A DNA stretch of 32,605 bases from Anthostomella pinea (taxonomy: Eukaryota > Ascomycota > Sordariomycetes > Xylariales > Xylariaceae): positions 1 to 32,605 of the forward strand of contig CAUWAG010000001.1 in assembly GCA_963556695.1 (NCBI GenBank), read 5' to 3'. The position numbers were made by a program, and so were the translations under genes. The first letter of the stretch is position 1; each line of letters begins with the position of its first letter. The notes beneath the pieces were generated by a model. It was not told the origin of the DNA and did not search any database. It saw only the letters and a program-made list of their open reading frames with translations. This document shows positions 9,857 to 20,010 of the stretch, in pieces.

Positions 9857-11023
9857 CTACTTACTTGTCTTACTTAAACTTAAGTCTACTAAAGTATTTT
9901 CTAGTAAACTTATAGCTGGAACTATTAAAGCAAAATGTCCAAAATATAGAACTGTACTTATTTGCCCAAATTCTATAAATGGTGATTCAACGTGTTTAGC
10001 TCCTAAGCTCATTAATACTAAGAAATTAGCCACAAATATATAAAAAGCTATCTTACTTAAAGGTCTAAACTGTAAACCTTTAGATCTACCTAAATCTGTA
10101 ATAGGTAATAACATTATAACTAAAATTGCACTAAACATAGCAATAACCCCTAATAATTTATTAGGTATAGATCTTAAAATAGCATAGAATGGTAACAAGT
10201 ATCATTCTGGGACTATAGCTGGAGGAGTTTGCATTGGATTTGCCATTATATAATTTTCACTATCTCCTAATACATTAGGCATGAAGAACACAAATAAACT
10301 TAAAACAAATATAAAGATAAATATAGTTATTAAATCTTTAAATAAGAAATAAGGAGCAAAAGGTAATCTATCATAATTACCTGATACACCTAACGGGTTA
10401 CTTGACCCTGCTGTATCATGAAGTGCTATTAAATGCATTAATGCTAAAGCAGCCAATACAAAAGGTAATACAAAATGTAATGCAAAGAATCTATTTAATG
10501 TTGCGTTATTTACAGAGAAACCTCCTCAAATGAATTCAACAATATCTTGTCCAATTCATGGTATAGCACTTATAAGATTAGTAATAACTGTAGCACCTCA
10601 TAAAGACATTTGACCATAAGGTAAAACATAACCCAAGAAAGCTGTAGCCATCATAAGTATAAGTATAACTGTACCTATAGCTCAAACTAATGTTCTTGGA
10701 GATCTATAAGATCCGTAGTACATACCTCTACCTATGTGTAAATACACTAAAAAGAAAAAAGCTGAAGCTGTATTACTGTGTAAGTAACGAATTAATCATC
10801 CATTATTTACATCACGCATTATATGCTCTATAGAATTGAATGCTTCTAATACATTAGGACTATAATGCATAGCTAATGTAACACCAGTTATAATTTGTAT
10901 TATCAAACAAACAGCTAATAAAGACCCAAAATTTCATAAATAGCTAATATTACTAGGTTGAGATGCATCAATAAGATAAGAATTGACTAATTTTAATAAA
11001 GGATGGCTTTTTAATATTCTCAT
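9857..11023 (-). CDS. cob: cytochrome b
   Basis: 388 residues in one uninterrupted frame, start ATG at 11021-11023 ([21 protein letters not shown]), stop TAA. Cytochrome b is the membrane core of complex III, with two hemes and the Qo and Qi quinol sites. Visible are [12 protein letters not shown] and [16 protein letters not shown] with heme-ligand histidines, the cd1 loop [17 protein letters not shown] (Qo site), and [18 protein letters not shown] with the PEWY motif. No introns are present. Position 143 of the usual numbering (GATVITNL loop) is glycine, as in inhibitor-sensitive fungi. It lies between nad5 and trnC. Confidence 0.98.
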
Positions 11024-11161
11024 TTTTTTTATTTTTGTTATATTATTTTATCTAAAGAGTTAGTTAAATAAAGAAAATAAAAGTTTTTTCTTAAAAGCTC
11101 TATTATGTATTATATACAATTATTTTTTGTTATATTTAATCCTTAATACTTATAATAAATT

Positions 11162-11178
11162 TTTGACCGCGGAGCGAC
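11162..11178 (+). repeat. GC-rich dispersed element, 17-mer copy 2
   Basis: TTTGACCGCGGAGCGAC in the cob-nad5 spacer, 16 bases from the nad5 stop. It is identical to the copies at 6356-6372 (inverted) and 14288-14304. Confidence 0.9.
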
Positions 11179-11193
11179 CAATTTTATTTATTA

Positions 11194-13155
11194 TTAGAAA
11201 AATAAAATTGAAAAGAAAGCTAAACCTATTAGTATTGTTATATCAAAAGTTAAAGTAAAGAAGTATAAAATTAATAAATATACTATTATACCTATCAAAA
11301 TATATAAAGCATATGTTGTAACAATACCTGTACTTAAAGACGCAATATTTTTACTCAATTTAGTTAATCCTACCTCTAAACCAAAAGGTCCTAATATTTC
11401 TATACTTCCTTTATCTAAGACTTTAGTAGTTTGTCCCCCTAAATTTAAGACTAAATTTGTTACATATTTATTATAAAACATTTCAATTAAAAATCTTTGA
11501 TTAAAAAAACCAAAAGTATTATACCCTAGTTTAGAAAATTTAAAATTAATTAAAAATTCAGGTAAAAATTCGGATAAAATGATCGCTAAAATACTAAATG
11601 AAATAGTGAAAACTAAAGGTAATAATTTAAATAATACTGGTACTGCAAATTCAGTATCTAACATTATTTCATGAACAGGATGTATAAAAATACTATTATC
11701 TATAAAAAAACTTGAACCTAAACCTATAAAAACATCTTTAGTTATATAACCAAAAAATATTGAAAATATAGCTAATACAACTAAAGGTAAACTTAAAAAT
11801 AAATCACCTTCATGAGCATGTTTATAGTAGACCATAGATCCATTAGGATTAGTTAAGAAAGTTAAATATAGAACTTTAACTGAATACAAAGTAGTAAATA
11901 TTGCACCTATCACGGCTATGATATATACAGCTATACTACTAAAGTAATATTGACCAAAAGCAGATTCCAATATAAAATCTTTACTATAAAATCCAGTCAT
12001 AAAAGGAAAAGCAACTAAACTAAGACTTGCTATTAGTATAACAGAATATGTTAAAGGTAAAAATGAAATTAATCCTCCATATTTTCTGAAATCCTGGTTA
12101 TCCGCTACTGCATGAATAACAGCTCCAGCACCTAAAAATAATAACCCTTTATAAAAAGCATGATTTACTAAATGAAATAGAGCTACATTATATGAAGATA
12201 AACCTATTGCTATAACCATCATACCTAATTGTGACATTGTTGAATAAGCTATAACTTTTTTAATGTCTTGTTGAAATAATCCAATAAGAGAGCTAAAAAC
12301 AGTTGTAATAGCACCTAATCATAAACATAATAATAAAACAGTAGAACTATATTCTATCAAAGGAGATGAACGTATTAATAAATATACACCAGCAGTTACC
12401 ATAGTAGCTGCATGTATTAATGCAGAAACCGGTGTAGGACCCTCCATAGCCATGGGCAATCAAACATGAAGACCTACTTGAGAACTTTTAGCCATAGCAC
12501 CTATTAATAAGCATATACCTATAATAGTAATCACATTTTCATTAATGTATGGAGCTAATGAAAAGACTGTAGCATAATCTAAATTACCTAAAGATCATAA
12601 AATAGCAAACATACCTATCGTTAAAAAGCAATCACCTACTCTATTCGTTAAAAATGCCGAAATAGAACTTTGGTTTGCGGCAATTCTAGTAAATCAGAAA
12701 CTTACTAAAAGATATGAACAAACCCCTACACCTTCTCATCCTACAAACATTAATAAATAGTTATTGGCTGTTACTAAAATAATCATCATGAAAGTGAATA
12801 AGCTTAAGTAACTAAAGAATCTTTGTATATGAGGATCGTTACTCATATAACTTATAGAGTAAATATGGACTAAAGAACTTATAATTAAAACAGGTATTAA
12901 CATAGATACTGTTAAACTATCAAATTCGAAACCTCATATAATATTAAATCATTCACTATCTATTCATCTAAATAATTCTATTGAGACCGGTACATTATTA
13001 AATCCTACTTCAAAAAAAGCTATTGCTGCTAATATTGTAGTAACTATTACACTAAAACATGTAATAAACTGTGCTCCACTAACCCCGACTTTTCTACCAA
13101 AAAAGCCAGAAACTATAGATCCTAATAAAGGTAAAATTATTATACTTAAATACAT
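11194..13155 (-). CDS. nad5: NADH dehydrogenase subunit 5
   Basis: 653 residues, no intron, many TGA Trp codons, stop TAA. Nad5 is the distal antiporter-like subunit of the complex I membrane arm and carries the long lateral helix. Motifs seen include [58 protein letters not shown] and [17 protein letters not shown], with the lysine and histidine residues of the proton path. Length is normal. The start ATG shares its A with the TAA stop of nad4L (TAATG), a classic one-base overlap implying co-transcription and coupled translation. Confidence 0.98.
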
Positions 13156-13424
13156 TATTTATATTCTATTGCAATACTTCCTCTTAATCTATAGAAAGCC
13201 ACTAGAATACCCAAACCTATAGCAGATTCTGCTCCTGCTACTGCTATAATATATATAGCATAAGTTTGGCCAATTATATCATCAATGTTAAGTGAACTTA
13301 CCAATATTAAAAATGTTATAGCCAAAAGCATTATTTCAATGGAAATAAGCATTAATATAATATTTTTTCTATTTAATACAAATCCTAAGATCCCTATCAA
13401 AAAAAGTATTAGTGTAATATTCAT
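13155..13424 (-). CDS. nad4L: NADH dehydrogenase subunit 4L
   Basis: 89 residues with three transmembrane helices, start ATG at 13422-13424, stop TAA. Nad4L (NuoK homologue) is a small proton-channel subunit of complex I. The conserved acidic residue in [12 protein letters not shown] and the [17 protein letters not shown] helix with its glutamate are both present. It overlaps nad5 by one base. Immediately upstream are a G-rich palindrome and a tRNA-like pseudogene. Confidence 0.98.
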   Translation of the reverse strand: MNITLILFLIGILGFVLNRKNIILMLISIEIMLLAITFLILVSSLNIDDIIGQTYAIYIIAVAGAESAIGLGILVAFYRLRGSIAIEYK

Positions 13425-13456
13425 TGTATATTTTTTAATTTAAATTATTGTATAAA

Positions 13457-13477
13457 CCCCATATGGGGAGGGGGGGG
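13457..13477. repeat. GC cluster: CCCCATATGGGG plus eight G
   Basis: A perfect 12-bp palindrome is followed after one A by a run of eight G in the spacer just upstream of nad4L. GC-only blocks are rare in this genome. The G run merges with the 3' acceptor of the tRNA-like sequence next to it. Confidence 0.85.
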
Positions 13478-13552
13478 CATATGAGACTCGAACTCACATT
13501 TGAATAATTATAGATTAATTTACCCAAATTTTACCGTTTAAATTAATACCCC
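13474..13552 (-). pseudogene. tRNA-like sequence with broken anticodon arm
   Basis: Acceptor GGGGTAT pairs with ATGCCCC, the D arm (ATTT...AAAT with AAACGGTA loop) is good, and the T arm has the canonical TTCGAGT loop. Between them no seven-base anticodon loop on a five-base stem can be formed; ATTTG and CAAAT pair only around a 22-base loop. All 20 amino acids have other tRNAs, so this is probably a decayed or insertion-damaged tRNA. Which tRNA it came from is not clear. Confidence 0.6.
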
Positions 13553-13723
13553 TTATAATAGTTATTAACTATTATGGCAGGATTCTGGGGTTTATATATG
13601 TATCCAATAATCATTAGGTTATTAAAGTTTTATCTATTACACCTTTATATTGTTTTAAAGATAAAAAGTTATACTCTCTACTAATAATTTTGGGTAATTA
13701 TATATATTGATAAGTAAGCTAAA

Positions 13724-13794
13724 AAGTGTGTATAAGACTCGAACTTATACGATAGTAACCGTACTACTATATTCTACCATTAAACTAACACACC
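13724..13794 (-). tRNA. trnR(acg): tRNA-Arg (ACG)
   Basis: Acceptor GGTGTGT pairs with ACACACT, anticodon stem TAGTA with TACTA, loop GTACGGT giving ACG. The cox2-nad4L interval is its ancestral place in Hypocreales. An identical second copy lies at 32199-32269. Confidence 0.95.
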
Positions 13795-14082
13795 TTATAT
13801 TTAGTCTAAATATGTTTAGTCTAAATAAATATATTTTTTTATAAATATAAAAGTAAATAAATATTATGGAGGGCTATTAAAAATCTTCGATTTTTAAAGA
13901 GCTCTAAAAATTATCAAATATTTATATAAAAACTAAATAAACGATAATAAGTAATTACTAAAGCAGACGATCATAATAAATAAATATTTAAAAAGCCCCT
14001 CTACTTCGCCTTTTAATATAGCTATCTATCTAAAATTTAGAACTTCTACTTATAATATAATAAGCATTACTATATAAGATAT

Positions 14083-14229
14083 TTATCTAATAATTATATA
14101 ATACCAAATCCAATAAATATAAACTCTATTACACCTAGTTTTACCTTCAATACCTATTATATTAAATACATTATTAATTATTAAAAATAATCCAAAAATA
14201 CATAAAATATAAATAATTCTGAATAAATA
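14083..14229 (-). CDS. possible 48-codon ORF, one helix plus basic tail
   Basis: A stop-to-stop frame without ATG, reading YLFRIIYILCIFGLFLII then NIIGIEGKTRCNRVYIYW. It shares the hydrophobic-helix-plus-tail design, and the local LFRII string, with the ORF at 1367-1630. In such AT-rich DNA a frame this short can arise by chance, so it is listed only as a candidate member of that group. Confidence 0.15.
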   Translation of the reverse strand, partial: YLFRIIYILCIFGLFLIINNVFNIIGIEGKTRCNRVYIYWIWYYIIIR

Positions 14230-14287
14230 CTAAAATTTTTAGACAACTAAATCTTTTCCCGGAGGGACGGAATTATTCAGATTATTA

Positions 14288-14304
14288 TTTGACCGCGGAG
14301 CGAC
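14288..14304 (+). repeat. GC-rich dispersed element, 17-mer copy 3
   Basis: TTTGACCGCGGAGCGAC in the spacer downstream of orf133, identical to 11162-11178 and the reverse complement of 6356-6372. Confidence 0.9.
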
Positions 14305-14540
14305 AAAATTTTATCTCTTATATACCTGCATGTTCTCTTAATACTACGTACTCTACATAATTTAATAATAAGATTATTAAAACTTATTATATTATCTAAG
14401 CAACAAGACGAATAGACAGACTATCCTTAAAAATAAATACAGACCTGAATTAAGAAGGATCAACAATATTACAGATAAGGCCCAACAAACTAGGTAAAGG
14501 TGTATTAGCTATAAGGATAAACAATTAAAAAGCAATTAAT

Positions 14541-14942
14541 TTAATGTTTAGGCGGCAAACCAGGATCCCCAAAATTAGGAACTTCCTGAGAAGGTCCTTT
14601 TGGTTGAACTACTTCCGGAGAAGGTTCATTAGATTGTTTAGGCGGAGGAGGAAAAGAAGGCTTACGCTCTGGACCAACAAATTCGGGTAATTGAATACCT
14701 CCTACTGGCATATCTACATTCTTTTCGTTATCTATTGATTCTCAATTTGAGTTTAAAGTAATACCTATTACTATAAGAATTATACAAATAGAACAACCGA
14801 CTAATAGTTCCATTGTATAATCACTAACTATTTTAACTAATAAACTCAAAAAAAAAGAATATATATTAGATATATATTGAAAAGGGAAAATTGAATCCAA
14901 AATTCTATTAATATAGTAAAGAATAGGTTGTAAATTTTCCAT
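14541..14942 (-). CDS. orf133, membrane protein with proline-rich tail
   Basis: A 133-residue frame begins at an ATG sharing one base with the cox2 stop (TAATG) and ends LPPKH, TAA. Residues about 25-38 (YSFFLSLLVKIV) and 45-62 (LLVGCSICIILIVIGITL) are hydrophobic. From residue 67 the protein is polar and rich in proline and glutamate: DMPVGGIQLPEFVGPERK, FPPPPKQSNEPSPEVVQPKG. One TGA is read as Trp. I do not recognise a family. The stop-start overlap is the same device as nad4L-nad5, which suggests a translated gene expressed with cox2. It could be an accessory inner-membrane protein or a captured foreign ORF. The preserved frame over 400 bases argues for selection. Confidence 0.65.
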
Positions 14943-15694
14943 TACTGTTCCTCTAATCATGTCAAGAATTTCTCCAAACTCACTGACTCTATAACAATAG
15001 GCATTGAACTGTGCAAAATACCACATATCTCAGAACATTGACCGTAAAAAACCCCTTCTCTATTAACAAAAACAGAGACTTGATTTAATCTACCTGGATA
15101 AGCATCACATTTTATTCCTAAAGCGCTACAAGAAAATGAATGTATAACATCACCTGAAGTAATAATAAATCTAACGTGTGTTAATTCAGGAAGGATAACT
15201 CTATTATCAACTTCCAACATTCTTAAGGCCCCGTCTTCTAAATCAGATTCTGGTACTAAATATGAATCAAATTCTATAAACTCATCATCTAAATTTAAGA
15301 AATCAGGATATTGGTAGCTTCAGTATCATTGGTGGCCCTCCGCTAAAACTGACATTGAAGAATCATTAACTTCATCCATTAAATATAATAATTTAAAGGA
15401 AGGGAATGCAATTAATATTAATATTACTGCTGGAGTAATAGTTCATATTAATTCTATCAAAGTACCATGATTCAAATATTTGTGAGATATAGGTGATTTA
15501 GTTTCAACGTAATTTCTAATTATAGATAACATTATTCACGCTACAGCGAATAATATTATAACTAGATAATACATAATATTATCATGTAATTCAACTAATC
15601 CCTCCATTTGAGGAGTAGCACTATCTTGAAAATATATACCTCAAGGAGTAGGTACATCAAAATTGATTTTTAAAAAATAGTTTAATAATAACAT
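14942..15694 (-). CDS. cox2: cytochrome c oxidase subunit 2
   Basis: 250 residues, start ATG at 15692-15694 ([19 protein letters not shown]), stop TAA. Cox2 receives electrons from cytochrome c through the dinuclear CuA centre. Two N-terminal transmembrane helices are followed by the intermembrane-space domain. The aromatic string GHQWYWSYQYPDF and the CuA ligands in DVIHSF and [16 protein letters not shown] (two Cys, Glu, His and Met) are all present. It ends [15 protein letters not shown], the normal terminus. A downstream ORF overlaps the stop by one base. No introns. Confidence 0.98.
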
Positions 15695-16152
15695 AATATA
15701 ATATTTGTATAAAATATCTCTATATCCCTTGAAAAATTTGTAAATATAATACACCATAAATAAAATATAGAGGTAAAGATAAACGCCCACCCCTTCCCGA
15801 TAGATTCATCTATCACTATATACTTAACTTTATATTGAAAGAAAAGTGATTATAACTCGCTATTCTTATTAATCTATATATAAATATTGACTAATTATAT
15901 ACAGAATTCTAAAATAAATCCTCCGTTTTTCAAAAATATTCTTTTACATTAGCTATTTACTTAAAATTAGGATATAATATAAAATAAATTACCTTTCATG
16001 GTTAAACTAAATATAGTAATACATAATAAAATTAGTCTCTCTTTAGTTTAAGACATAAATAAAGAAAAACAAATAAAATAAATTAAATAATATTAGTTGA
16101 ATAAGCTATTAATAAATTAAATAATAATTACTTTACATGTATCTATTGCACC
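15695..16152. other. spacer upstream of cox2
   Basis: About 460 AT-rich bases between the decayed orf75 and the cox2 start, with no recognisable gene. A small hairpin (GATAGAT, TC, ATCTATC) lies at 15799-15814 beside a short C-rich stretch. Confidence 0.5.
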
Positions 16153-16377
16153 TTATTCTTGTTCCATCTTTTCCCGAGCATCGGTTTATTTAGGGCTTTC
16201 AGTAAAACTATCGTTTGCATCTGGGGCTTCACTATATTTATCATTAAATTAATCACTACCTTTTTTAGCATAATCTCATTCTTTCAATTCAACAACTTAA
16301 TTTTTTCGTAAAACTTCCTCTTCTTGATGAGTTTTAGTAAATACTAACCCTAAAACTAAAAATCCTATTTGAGTCAT
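16153..16377 (-). pseudogene. orf75: charged ORF with three in-frame TAA codons
   Basis: Starting 13 bases after atp9, an ATG opens a 75-codon frame reading MTQIGFLVLGLVFTKTHQEE, then acidic and basic text such as VVELKEWDYAKKGSD, FNDKYSEAPDANDSF, TDAREKMEQE, and a final TAA. Three more TAA codons interrupt it at codons 27, 43 and 64 (16297-16299, 16249-16251, 16186-16188). One TGA reads as Trp. The even charge distribution and steady frame across the stops are unlike random AT-rich sequence. Each TAA could have been CAA (Gln). I infer a once-functional small protein, one helix plus charged tail, inactivated by C-to-T changes. No family is recognised. Confidence 0.55.
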
Positions 16378-16390
16378 AAGCTGATAAGAT

Positions 16391-16624
<234 letters not shown>

Positions 16625-16732
16625 TTATTTTATTAATTCATCATAATTAACATATAATTCATTTTACATTTGTTTTATGTAAATTTAGATTAGAAATCTT
16701 TAACTTTATTTTTTGGTGAATTGACCAAAAAT

Positions 16733-17149
16733 TTAAGAAGTTTTACCTATAAGTTCTGTTACATTAGAAGACTTTACATTAAAAAGAGCTATAATTTGTC
16801 TACTATCAATTTTTAAGGCACTTTTACCTAATTCAAAGACAAATCCTATAGTTATTATAATTATAAATAATAATGCTATAGTTAATCCATAAATATCATT
16901 TACATATTCACTTAATGCAAACGGGAAAGTCAAAAGAATTTCTAAATCCAATAATAAATAAACTAATGCAAATATAAAAAATTTAACACCAAACTGTGTT
17001 CTATTTTGACCTAAAAAACTATGAAAACCACATTCAAATATACTATATTTTTCCTGGTAAGGATTGTGAGGAGCAAGAATTAAATTAACTATTAAAAATA
17101 CTAAAGCTAGTATAGATACGAACAAAAAGAAAAAAGTCATACTACTCAT
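16733..17149 (-). CDS. nad3: NADH dehydrogenase subunit 3
   Basis: 138 residues, start ATG at 17147-17149, stop TAA. Nad3 (NuoA homologue) is a small complex I subunit whose loop near the quinone site carries a conserved cysteine, seen here in YSIFECGFHSF. The FALVYLLLDLEILLTFPFAL helix with its acidic residues is also typical. The start codon follows the nad2 stop with no spacing, the normal nad2-nad3 arrangement in Sordariomycetes. Confidence 0.98.
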   Translation of the reverse strand: MSSMTFFFLFVSILALVFLIVNLILAPHNPYQEKYSIFECGFHSFLGQNRTQFGVKFFIFALVYLLLDLEILLTFPFALSEYVNDIYGLTIALLFIIIITIGFVFELGKSALKIDSRQIIALFNVKSSNVTELIGKTS

Positions 17150-18823
17150 TTAATTATTAAATAAAATCTGTACCAATATGGTACCCATGCTTAATCATTC
17201 TTTATTCATGAATATAAATAATAAAATTACTAAAGTTATACTAGATATTGTTATAGATATAGGGCTAGACATAACTATATTATTATATTTGAATTCTAAA
17301 TTTTTTACTAAAGTATCATTATTATAAATATAACTAAATAATTTTCTATTCTTTATTAAAGAATTTATTTTATATTCTGGTTTATAAAAGAAAATTTCTT
17401 TTACAATATTAAGGTAATATACTGCACCTACTACACTAGTTAATATAGCTACTAAAGATAAAAATACGTAACCGCTATCTAAAGCAGCACTTAAAACCAT
17501 CTGTTTAGCAAAAAATCCCACAAGAGGTGGTACTCCTACAAAAGAAAAGATTGTAATAGCTAAACTTAAAGCTAAGATAGGGTTAACGTAAAAATACCCT
17601 CTTAATTGGCTAATTAATTGGACAGGAGAATTATTTTTATCCAGTAATTCTTTATGTTCTTTATTATCAGTTACATAAAAATAGAAAGAAAACCCTATGG
17701 TTACTAATATAATAAATGCATTTAAATTACTTATTGAGTATTGCATTAAATAAAAAACAAAAGCTTGGATAGATTCTATACTAGTTATACTTAAAGCTAA
17801 TAATATGAAACCTACATGACTTATAGTACTATAAGCAAATAATCTTTTTATTCTAAATTGTGTTAAACCTACAACTGTTCCTATTATTAAAGATAATAAA
17901 GAACTCATTAATAAACCAAATGTTCAATTAAAATCAGAAAAATAATTGCTTGTAAAATAAACTATTTCTAATAATAATATAAAAATAGATATTTTCGCTA
18001 TAATAGCTACAAATGTTGTAACGATTGTAGGAATAGCGTCATAAACGTCAGGTGATCAAAAATGAAAAGGTGCAGCACTAACTTTAAATAAGAATCCTAT
18101 ACTAAAAATAAGTAAAGCAAAATTAATATAATATGGTTTATATCAAGAATTGATATTATCACTTATGCTAGTAATTATATACAAACCGTCCATATTAGTA
18201 GTTCCGGAATTTGCGTATAATAAGCTTGTACCTAATAAAATAAAACATGAACTTAAACCCCCTAATAAGAAATATATTAAACCACCTGTAGTAGCTAATT
18301 CAGAATTTCTATATATTGTACTTAACAAATACAAACCATAACTTTGCAATTCTATTGATAGAAAAATAGATACTAAATCATTAGTAGACATTAAAAAAAT
18401 TGCTCCACTAACTACAAACAATAAAATTAATGGGTATTCTATAATTTTTAAATGATCTCCCATTTTATTTATTATTTTAGTTCTATAAAATATAAAATTA
18501 TTAAACAATAAATCTTTTAAAGATGAATGTTCTTTAACTCAAACTTTTCTAGGAAAAAAACTAGTTAGTTGTAATATTAATATACTAACTATAAAAACAA
18601 ATATGTGAAATATTTGAGTTATATTAGTAACGTGAAGTAAACCTCCATGTAAACCTATCCCTTTATTTATAAGAGATAAACTAACTATATCATGTAAAAA
18701 ACAATAAATTAAAGCAATAATGGCTATTCTATTAAAAAGTATTGACATATCTCGTCTTAAAGTGACGGCATTAGAAAATAATAAACATAATATAGATAAA
18801 GTTATCATAATATAATTATACAT
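17150..18823 (-). CDS. nad2: NADH dehydrogenase subunit 2
   Basis: 557 residues, stop TAA directly followed by the nad3 ATG. Nad2 is an antiporter-like membrane-arm subunit of complex I. I chose the ATG at 18821-18823 ([20 protein letters not shown]); a longer upstream frame would run into trnM. Motifs include [53 protein letters not shown] and [19 protein letters not shown], which mark the proton-channel lysines and the conserved histidine region. Length matches Hypocreales nad2. Several TGA codons encode Trp. No introns. Confidence 0.97.
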
Positions 18824-18853
18824 TAAAAAGCTCAAAAAATGACCTTTTAGAGT

Positions 18854-18926
18854 AACCAGAGGAGAAACTCGAATTCTCATCTTTAATGCATGAAATTAAA
18901 GTTTTAACCCATTAAACTACCCTGAT
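18854..18926 (-). tRNA. trnM(cau): tRNA-Met (CAU), third copy
   Basis: Anticodon loop TTCATGC on an extended stem (CTTTAAT with ATTAAAG), T loop TTCGAGT, acceptor ATCAGGG with CTCTGGT. It is the last tRNA before nad2. One of the three CAU tRNAs is normally the initiator; which one cannot be decided here. Confidence 0.9.
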
Positions 18927-18927
18927 G

Positions 18928-19001
18928 GGAGGATACCCTGACTTGAACAGGGAACTTACTGTGCCACATACAGTCGCTCTACCTATTGAACTATATCCAC
19001 C
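18928..19001 (-). tRNA. trnH(gug): tRNA-His (GUG)
   Basis: Anticodon stem ACTGT with ACAGT, loop ATGTGGC giving GUG. An extra 5' G opposite C extends the acceptor, the usual histidine identity feature. One T-T mismatch is seen in the acceptor stem. Confidence 0.93.
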
Positions 19002-19076
19002 TTATAATACAAAATTCTCTATTATACAAGGATAAAACTTTTAGCTTATTATGTATGAATTGGTTATCTGATAGAC

Positions 19077-19149
19077 TTATGTTGGAGTGACTCGAACACT
19101 CAATATTAAATACCAAAAATTTATGACTTACCCATTAGTCCACAACATA
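19077..19149 (-). tRNA. trnQ(uug): tRNA-Gln (UUG)
   Basis: Acceptor TATGTTG pairs perfectly with CAACATA. Anticodon loop TTTTGGT on TAAAT/ATTTA gives UUG. Confidence 0.94.
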
Positions 19150-19234
19150 TAAGGTAAATCCGACTTGAACGGATAAGATTTTTTTAATCAAATAGGCCTA
19201 AACTATCCATGTCTACCAGTTCCATCACTACCTT
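19150..19234 (-). tRNA. trnL(uag): tRNA-Leu (UAG)
   Basis: A class II tRNA with long variable arm. Anticodon loop TTTAGGC gives UAG for CUN codons; acceptor AAGGTAG with TTACCTT. It directly abuts trnF and trnQ. Confidence 0.94.
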
Positions 19235-19307
19235 TGCTCGGCATAAGACTTGAACTTATAACCTAAACATCTTCAGTGTTCCGCTCTACCAATTGAGCTT
19301 CCCGAGC
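19235..19307 (-). tRNA. trnF(gaa): tRNA-Phe (GAA)
   Basis: Anticodon loop CTGAAGA gives GAA; acceptor GCTCGGG with GCCGAGC has one terminal G-G mismatch at the inner end. In most Hypocreales trnK follows here; it is missing from this cluster. Confidence 0.93.
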
Positions 19308-19380
19308 TTACATGAATACTATAACCTTTAAATCTATACTCTAGTTTATACCTGAACAAATATAAATAATTATTTGCATT

Positions 19381-19452
19381 TGGAGATATTAGGAATCGAA
19401 CCTAAGATAACGATATGCAAAATCGTAGTTTTACCAACTAAACTATACCCCC
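19381..19452 (-). tRNA. trnA(ugc): tRNA-Ala (UGC)
   Basis: Anticodon stem ACGAT with ATCGT, loop TTTGCAT giving UGC; acceptor GGGGGTA with TATCTCC. Confidence 0.94.
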
Positions 19453-19456
19453 TTAT

Positions 19457-19539
19457 TATCCGAGAGACGACTTGAACGTCCACGATTATTCATCAACAAA
19501 GCTTAAGTTTGCACTGTCTACCAATTCCAGCACTCGGAT
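19457..19539 (-). tRNA. trnL(uaa): tRNA-Leu (UAA)
   Basis: A class II tRNA with a long variable arm. Anticodon loop CTTAAGC gives UAA for UUR codons; acceptor ATCCGAG with CTCGGAT. Confidence 0.95.
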
Positions 19540-19612
19540 TAAGGCTAAAGTGACTTGAACACTTATAATCACCGTTATGAGCAGTACACTTTACCAATTA
19601 AGTTATAGCCTC
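19540..19612 (-). tRNA. trnM(cau): tRNA-Met (CAU), second copy
   Basis: Anticodon stem TACTG with CGGTG, loop CTCATAA giving CAU; acceptor GAGGCTA with TAGCCTT. It abuts trnL(uaa). Confidence 0.92.
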
Positions 19613-19758
19613 ATAAGTGACTTAAAAACCATTTAATTTTAAATAACTTATATAACAAGACTTTTAAGACATATTATACAATAATATAAATTATATTTAA
19701 TAAGTTAGCTTGTTAATCTATATTATTCTAAATTTTTAGTACTTACCCTCTTAACTAG

Positions 19759-19829
19759 ATGCGGACAAAGGATTCGCACCTCTATCATTTGATCATGAGT
19801 CAAATATGTTACTATTACACTAATCCGCA
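19759..19829 (-). tRNA. trnM(cau): tRNA-Met (CAU), first copy
   Basis: Anticodon stem TTTGA with TCAAA, loop CTCATGA giving CAU; acceptor TGCGGAT with GTCCGCA. The T loop (TGCGAATC region) departs from the TTC consensus shared by the other tRNAs, which may mark the initiator. Confidence 0.9.
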
Positions 19830-19857
19830 TAAATTATAATAACAATTTATATTCTAT

Positions 19858-19929
19858 TAGGTTAGACGGGAATCGAACCCGCGATAGTGGCATTGAAAGA
19901 GCCATGTCGTACCACTTGACTACTAACCC
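19858..19929 (-). tRNA. trnE(uuc): tRNA-Glu (UUC)
   Basis: Acceptor GGGTTAG with CTAACCT; anticodon loop CTTTCAA on TGGC/GCCA gives UUC. It is second after rnl, as in relatives. Confidence 0.95.
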
Positions 19930-19939
19930 TTATAATAAT

Positions 19940-20010
19940 AGCCCAATGCAAGTATCGCACTTGCTTCTATTGATTACAAAACAATTGCATTACTTTTATG
20001 CTAATCAGGC
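19940..20010 (-). tRNA. trnT(ugu): tRNA-Thr (UGU)
   Basis: Acceptor GCCTGAT with ATTGGGC; anticodon loop TTTGTAA gives UGU. It is the first tRNA downstream of rnl, which may mark the rnl 3' end by tRNA punctuation. Confidence 0.92.

Larger units (their letters stand above)
13795..14540. other. cox2/orf133 to trnR spacer
   Basis: About 750 bases with no standard gene. It holds a hairpin (AAAAATC, loop TTC, GATTTTT near 13879-13895), the short ORF at 14083-14229, and the GC 17-mer at 14288-14304. Confidence 0.5.

Noticed and set aside
18150..18341. Plus-strand ORF inside nad2
   Set aside because: It is antisense to conserved nad2 codons and has no motif of its own.
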